From Minisyncoccota bacterium (lineage in GTDB: Bacteria; Patescibacteriota; Minisyncoccia; Phycocordibacterales; UBA9973): 25,303 nt of DNA. The DNA is taken from assembly GCA_018060905.1 (NCBI GenBank), contig JAGOVD010000005.1, positions 1-25,303 of the forward strand. The letters run 5' to 3'. A program made the position numbers and the translations under genes. Positions 21,527-25,303 of the stretch are shown piece by piece. The notes beneath the pieces are model-generated. The model saw only the letters and a list, made by a program, of their open reading frames with translations, was not told the DNA's origin and ran no database searches. Every line of letters begins with the position of its first letter. Positions within the stretch are counted from its first letter, which is position 1.

Positions 21527-21555
21527 TTGACTTCAGAGACCTCTTCTGGTACGAT
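21527..21555 (+). promoter_or_regulatory. Promoter of rpsN-rpsH-rplF-rplR-rpsE-rplO-secY
   Basis: TTGACT at 21527-21532, 17-nt spacer ending TGG (extended -10), TACGAT at 21550-21555. It replaces read-through from rplE. Confidence 0.7.
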
Positions 21556-21556
21556 A

Positions 21557-21653
21557 CCCCAGTTCTTCGGTAATCCACGTTTCTCTCTCTGGGGACCTCG
21601 CAAGGGGAATCTAGAGAAATAACCGTGCGATATTCCCCAGAACGCACCATTTT
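21557..21653 (+). promoter_or_regulatory. Structured leader of the rpsN transcript
   Basis: About 90 nt lie between the predicted transcript start and the rpsN ATG. CCCCAG (21557-21562) can pair with CTGGGG (21589-21594), and GGGGAAT (21604-21610) with ATTCCCC (21632-21638). The leader could host autoregulation by a protein of the operon, S8 being the known regulator of the spc operon in E. coli. This is inferred from structure and position only. Confidence 0.4.
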
Positions 21654-21839
21654 ATGGCAAAAACTTCAACTGTTGCGCGTTCAAAAAAGACGCCAAAATT
21701 TAGCACTCGACAGGTAAACCGCTGCTTCCGCTGTGGTCGTCGTCATGGCTACATGCGTGACTTCGGACTTTGTCGCATCTGTTTCCGCGAGCTTGCCAAC
21801 GAAGGCATGATCCCTGGTATTAGAAAGAGTTCATGGTAA
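21654..21839 (+). CDS. rpsN: 30S ribosomal protein S14, zinc-binding type (uS14)
   Basis: S14 belongs to the 30S head. This is the short zinc-ribbon form, 61 residues, with Cys24, Cys27, Cys40 and Cys43 in a C-x2-C-x12-C-x2-C arrangement and the family end GMIPGIRKSSW. It heads the transcript that holds the spc-like half of the cluster. Confidence 0.97.
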   Translation: MAKTSTVARSKKTPKFSTRQVNRCFRCGRRHGYMRDFGLCRICFRELANEGMIPGIRKSSW

Positions 21840-21863
21840 TACGACCAAGTAATATACAGCAAT

Positions 21864-22259
21864 ATGGTAACTGACCCAATTTCAAACATGATCATCTCGA
21901 TGAAGAACGGCGCACTCGTTTCAAAGAAAACAGTGGTTGTCCCGTTCTCAAAGCTCAAGCACGCGATTGCGCAGTGTTTGAAAGAGCAGGGGTATGTGAC
22001 TGAAGTCTCAAAAAAGACCGAAAAGAACAACGTCCCCGTACTTGAGATCACTCTTGCCTATACTGGAGCTTCCCCTCGTATCCATGATGTGAAGCGTATG
22101 AGCAAGCCATCTCGTCGCACGTACCTTGGTGTCCACGATATCCGTGGCGTCAAGAATGGTCATGGTATGGTTGTCCTCTCGACCCCAAAAGGGATCTTGA
22201 CGGACAAGCAGGCGCGCAAGGAAATGGTCGGCGGGGAAGCATTATTTATGATTTGGTAA
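21864..22259 (+). CDS. rpsH: 30S ribosomal protein S8 (uS8)
   Basis: S8 binds the central domain of 16S rRNA. The 131 residues begin MVTDPISNMIISMKNGALVSK (the family's D-P-I-A-x-M-L-T-R-I-R-N-A form, diverged) and end with GVHDIRGVKNGHGMVVLSTPKGILTDKQARKEMVGGEALFMIW. Many family members read S-T-S-x-G-I-M-T-D near the end; here it is STPKGILTD. rplF starts 4 nt after the stop, in the context TAATATATG. Confidence 0.95.
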   Translation: MVTDPISNMIISMKNGALVSKKTVVVPFSKLKHAIAQCLKEQGYVTEVSKKTEKNNVPVLEITLAYTGASPRIHDVKRMSKPSRRTYLGVHDIRGVKNGHGMVVLSTPKGILTDKQARKEMVGGEALFMIW

Positions 22260-22262
22260 TAT

Positions 22263-22796
22263 ATGAGCAGAGTTGGAAAACAACAACTGGTAATCCCAGA
22301 AAAGACAGAGGTCACCTACACCGACAACGTTGTGAAGGTTATTGGACCACTCGGTACTTTGACCAAGACCTTCCAAGACCTCGTGGAGATCACGATTGCT
22401 GATGGTATGGTTACTTTTGCCCCAAAGGCAATGGACCCATTTTCTCGTGCAATCTGGGGGACCTACGCGTCTCACGTCAAGAACATGATCGCAGGAGTCA
22501 ATGCACCGTACACAAAGAAACTTATCCTCGACGGTGTTGGATTCAAGAGTGAAGTGAAGGGTACTGACCTCCACCTTGCGCTCGGATTTTCACACCCCGT
22601 CGTTGTTGCAATCCCAGCCGGCTTGACCGTTACCGCAGAAAAGAACAACATTACGATCAGTGGTATCGACAAAGAGCTCGTGGGTCAATTTTCAGCAAAA
22701 GTCCGCGCACTCAAGAAACCTGAGCCGTACAAAGGGAAAGGATTTCACTACAGTGATGAAGTCATCCGACGCAAGGCCGGCAAGAAGACCGCATAA
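22263..22796 (+). CDS. rplF: 50S ribosomal protein L6 (uL6)
   Basis: L6 lies near the GTPase-associated centre. The 177 residues start MSRVGKQQLVIPEKTEV, contain VKVIGPLGTLTK and close with the family signature KPEPYKGKGFHYSDEVIRRKAGK. rplR follows after 14 nt. Confidence 0.97.
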   Translation: MSRVGKQQLVIPEKTEVTYTDNVVKVIGPLGTLTKTFQDLVEITIADGMVTFAPKAMDPFSRAIWGTYASHVKNMIAGVNAPYTKKLILDGVGFKSEVKGTDLHLALGFSHPVVVAIPAGLTVTAEKNNITISGIDKELVGQFSAKVRALKKPEPYKGKGFHYSDEVIRRKAGKKTA

Positions 22797-22810
22797 TATA
22801 ATTTCACTAT

Positions 22811-23158
22811 ATGTCACGATCAACACCACAACAAAAGAGACTCCGAAACAAGCGAAAGATTCGTTCAGTTGTTTCTGGTACCGAATCACGCCCACGACTC
22901 TCCGTGTTTCGCTCAAACAACTTTCTCTATGCACAGCTCATTGATGACACCAAGGGTGTGACCCTCGTCGCGACCAATGATGTTGCAAAGAAAAGTGGAA
23001 CAAAGGTTGCCGGAGCAGTGCTTGCTGGCACCGCGCTTGCGACTGCCGCAAAAGCGAAGGGTATCGACGCAGTTGTCTTTGACCGCAACGGTTTCCGATA
23101 TGCGGGGCGCATCAAGGCATTTGCTGATGCAGCACGCGAGGGCGGACTTAATTTTTAA
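22811..23158 (+). CDS. rplR: 50S ribosomal protein L18 (uL18)
   Basis: L18 binds 5S rRNA with L5. The 115 residues contain RPRLSVFRSNNFLYAQLIDD and VVFDRNGFRYAGRIKAFADAAREGGLNF, both typical. Start context CACTATATG; rpsE follows after 5 nt. Confidence 0.96.
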   Translation: MSRSTPQQKRLRNKRKIRSVVSGTESRPRLSVFRSNNFLYAQLIDDTKGVTLVATNDVAKKSGTKVAGAVLAGTALATAAKAKGIDAVVFDRNGFRYAGRIKAFADAAREGGLNF

Positions 23159-23163
23159 TACAT

Positions 23164-23775
23164 ATGGCAACACCAACACACACAGCAAAACCAACAACGA
23201 CCGGCGCAAAAACTCCTGACCGCGCTCCGTTTGCACGACGACCTCGCCCAGGAGGCAAGACGTTTGCAGATCGCGTCAAAGATGTTGATCAAAAAATCCT
23301 CGATATTCGCCGCGTGACTCGTGTGGTGGCAGGAGGACGACGTATGTCATTTGCCGTATCAATGATTATTGGCGACAAAAATATTGGTGTTGTTGGGCTC
23401 GGAACAGGAAAGGGGAATGACACGGCTCTTGCGATTGCAAAAGCACTCAAAGATGCAAAGAAAAACGCAATCAAGATCAAGCGCACTGACAAACACTCAA
23501 TCCCGCACGACGTCTCAGCCAAGTACAATGCTTCTCGTGTTATGCTATTTCCAAACCATGGGAAAGGACTTGTTACGGGTGCCGCACTTCGCGATATTGT
23601 AACGATTGCTGGTGTCAAAAATGTTTCAGGCAAGGTGCTCTCTGGTAGTAAAAACAAGCTCAATACCGCACGTGCATGTATGAAGGCATTTGCAACGATT
23701 AGTACCAAGCACATCTTTGGTGGCAAGATCGAACCGGTCGTTACCGCTGAAGTTGTAGAAGTAGTCAAAGAATAA
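23164..23775 (+). CDS. rpsE: 30S ribosomal protein S5 (uS5)
   Basis: S5 contributes to decoding fidelity and the mRNA entry site. The 203 residues include an N-terminal extension of about 40 residues rich in Thr, Arg and Pro. The core follows: VTRVVAGGRRMSFAVSMIIGDKNIGVVGLGTGKGNDTALAI and GLVTGAALRDIVTIAGVKNVSGKVLSGSKNKLNTARACMKAF. The common G-x-A-x-E-V-P-x-A-I segment is G-N-D-T-A-L-A-I here. rpmD (uL30), expected next, is missing: rplO starts 2 nt after the stop. Confidence 0.96.
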   Translation: MATPTHTAKPTTTGAKTPDRAPFARRPRPGGKTFADRVKDVDQKILDIRRVTRVVAGGRRMSFAVSMIIGDKNIGVVGLGTGKGNDTALAIAKALKDAKKNAIKIKRTDKHSIPHDVSAKYNASRVMLFPNHGKGLVTGAALRDIVTIAGVKNVSGKVLSGSKNKLNTARACMKAFATISTKHIFGGKIEPVVTAEVVEVVKE

Positions 23776-23776
23776 T

Positions 23777-24211
23777 ATGTTTGCATTAAAACGAAAAACA
23801 GAAAACAAGAAAGGGAAGCTCGTCGGACGAGGCTCAAAGCGTGGCAAGACTTCAGGTCGCGGTACCAAGGGGCAGAAGTCTCGTGCAGGGCACAAGATTC
23901 GTCCGGAGATTCGAGATCGTATCAAGAAACTCCCCAAGCTCCGCGGTCGTGGCAAGAACATCTTTCGAGCATTTCGCGCAACTCCAGAAACAGTCAACGT
24001 TGGTGCTATTGCAAAAGTATTTACCAAGGGAGCAGTCGTTTCGCCTGCAACACTCTTTGATAAGAACATGATTCGTCGCAAAAAAGGCGTTCTCCCTGCA
24101 GTCAAGATTCTCGCGAGTGGTGAGATAGATTTCTCTGTAGAGATCTACGACTGCCAACTCACTGACGCCGCAAAAGCAAAGATCGAGGCTGCAGGTGGTA
24201 TGATCAAGTAA
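23777..24211 (+). CDS. rplO: 50S ribosomal protein L15 (uL15)
   Basis: L15 is a late-assembly 50S protein. The 144 residues have the basic, glycine-rich N-terminal extension GRGSKRGKTSGRGTKGQKSRAG typical of the family, followed by a divergent globular part with VKILASGEIDFSVEIYDCQLTDAAKAKIEAAGG. secY starts 2 nt after the stop, the usual arrangement. Confidence 0.96.
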   Translation: MFALKRKTENKKGKLVGRGSKRGKTSGRGTKGQKSRAGHKIRPEIRDRIKKLPKLRGRGKNIFRAFRATPETVNVGAIAKVFTKGAVVSPATLFDKNMIRRKKGVLPAVKILASGEIDFSVEIYDCQLTDAAKAKIEAAGGMIK

Positions 24212-24212
24212 C

Positions 24213-25303
24213 ATGCATTCATTTTTCCGAAAATTCACAACACTCTTTACTGACAAGTCACTCCGCAGCAAGATTTTGTTTGTGGTAGCGGCGTTGTTCG
24301 TATTTCGATTTCTCGCTGTTATCCCTGTACCAGGAGTTGATATTGCGCGACTCAATCAGTTTCTCGCAAGTAATCAGTTTCTCGGGCTCTTCAATGTGCT
24401 CTCTGGGGGAGGACTCTCGTCGTTCTCTATCGTGATGCTTGGAGTTGGTCCATACATTACTGCCTCCATCATCATGCAGGTGCTTTCGATGATGGTACCA
24501 TCGCTCAAAGAGCTTATGCAGGAGAGCGGGGATGCGGGTCGCCGAACCTTTAATCAATACATTCGTCTTATCTCAGTACCAATTGCGGCACTACAGGCCT
24601 TTTCGTTTATCAAATATCTCCAAAGCCAAGGCGCGATTGGGGCACTCTCTGCGGGGTCGCTCGCCTCAAACATTGTCATCATTGTTGGAGGTTCCATGCT
24701 CCTCTTGTGGATTGCAGAACTTATCAATGAATTCGGTATTGGAAACGGTACGTCACTCATCATCATGGCAGGTATTTTGGCAGTTATCCCATCAAAGATA
24801 TCTCAATTCTTTTTCACTCTTACCCCGGATCAGATTCCGATGGTACTCCTCTATGTCGCAATCGGGTTCCTCGTTATTGCAGGTGTTATCTATATTTATG
24901 AAGCAGAGCGCCCGGTGAAGGTTACCTATGCACGACAGGTGCGTGGTATCCGAACACTCGGAGGCAACGAGAGCTATCTTCCACTTCGCCTTACACAGGC
25001 TGGTGTTATGCCCATCATTTTTGCATCATCACTCCTCTTGTTCCCACAATTTCTCGCAGGACTTTTTCAGACATCGCAGTCACTACGACTCCAGGCGATT
25101 AGTCAGGGTCTGACGTCTTTCCTTCAGAACACGGTGCTCTACTCGATAGTGTACTTTGTCCTCGTTGTCTTCTTTACGTATTTTTACACCGCAGTTACAT
25201 TTGATCCAAAGCAGATTGCAACCAACCTTCAGAAAAATGGTGCATTTGTCCCCGGTATTCGTCCAGGTGAAGCGACGAACAACTACCTCGCAACCATTGT
25301 CAC
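24213..25303 (+). CDS. secY: Protein translocase subunit SecY (3' end outside window)
   Basis: SecY is the channel of the Sec translocon. The first 363 codons are present, open to the window edge; the family is usually 420-445 residues. Visible are the first membrane helix followed by VIPVPGVDI, the plug region with FNVLSGGGLSSFSIVMLGVGPYITASIIMQ, and EAERPVKVTYARQVRG in the cytosolic loop. PLRLTQAGVMPIIFASSLLLFPQF and the FFTYFYTAVTFDPKQIATNLQKNGAFVPGIRPGE stretch follow. It starts at ATG 24213, two bases after rplO. It is the last gene of the spc-like operon visible here. Confidence 0.97.
   Translation, partial: MHSFFRKFTTLFTDKSLRSKILFVVAALFVFRFLAVIPVPGVDIARLNQFLASNQFLGLFNVLSGGGLSSFSIVMLGVGPYITASIIMQVLSMMVPSLKELMQESGDAGRRTFNQYIRLISVPIAALQAFSFIKYLQSQGAIGALSAGSLASNIVIIVGGSMLLLWIAELINEFGIGNGTSLIIMAGILAVIPSKISQFFFTLTPDQIPMVLLYVAIGFLVIAGVIYIYEAERPVKVTYARQVRGIRTLGGNESYLPLRLTQAGVMPIIFASSLLLFPQFLAGLFQTSQSLRLQAISQGLTSFLQNTVLYSIVYFVLVVFFTYFYTAVTFDPKQIATNLQKNGAFVPGIRPGEATNNYLATIV

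Overview
This 25.3 kb window looks like a chromosomal piece of a Patescibacteria/CPR bacterium, probably of the Parcubacteria kind. The reasons are the small, mostly 'unknown' accessory genes, a ribosomal-protein super-operon broken into pieces, no recognisable rpmC (uL29) or rpmD (uL30) at their usual positions, a zinc-type S14, and start codons preceded by TATATG-like A/T tracts instead of a Shine-Dalgarno sequence. The lineage is inferred; no rRNA gene is present to settle it.

Layout. Positions 2-1600 are the 3' end of a secreted protein made of repeated Ig-like domains. Positions 1746-8133 hold fusA, tuf and rpsJ, interleaved with small single-gene units (unknown proteins, a GerMN-like anchored protein, a four-helix membrane protein, one minus-strand small gene). 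Positions 8175-10793 hold rplC-rplD-rplW-rplB. Positions 10794-17404 are an island separating rplB from rpsS, genes that are normally adjacent. Positions 17405-20771 hold rpsS-rplV-rpsC-rplP-rpsQ-rplN-rplX-rplE. A degenerate CPBP-family membrane protein follows (20857-21492), then rpsN-rpsH-rplF-rplR-rpsE-rplO and the start of secY, cut by the window edge.

The remarkable part is 10849-15775. A 200-residue protein (10913-11515), resembling a widespread phage/metagenome family ending in a G-x-GD[FW]RP motif, is followed by about 1.9 kb of non-coding DNA. That DNA carries 17 structured units at a period of about 117 nt. The units alternate strictly between two types. Type A is a GGGG-led hairpin followed by a 10-14 bp hairpin, usually with a GNRA or similar tetraloop. 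Type B is a GGGG-led hairpin, a weak A/T hairpin and an A/T-rich tail. Between units lie unrelated segments of about 47-59 nt. Helix sequences change from unit to unit while pairing is preserved, which is direct evidence of conserved RNA structure. The array ends in a terminator that runs into the promoter of a 606-residue XPD/DinG-type helicase with a four-cysteine (probable Fe-S) insert. Three more units and a deletion scar follow the helicase gene. No Cas, integrase or transposase gene is visible. I read this as a candidate undescribed locus in which a possible RNA-binding protein and an Fe-S helicase are co-encoded with an array of hypervariable structured RNAs. Its function is unknown; an RNA-guided defence or counter-element role is a hypothesis only.

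Expression. Most units are bounded by composite elements in which the T-run of an intrinsic terminator continues into the TTGAC of the next promoter, usually with a 16-17 nt spacer and often a TGN-extended -10. This gives each small accessory gene its own transcript inside the ribosomal cluster.
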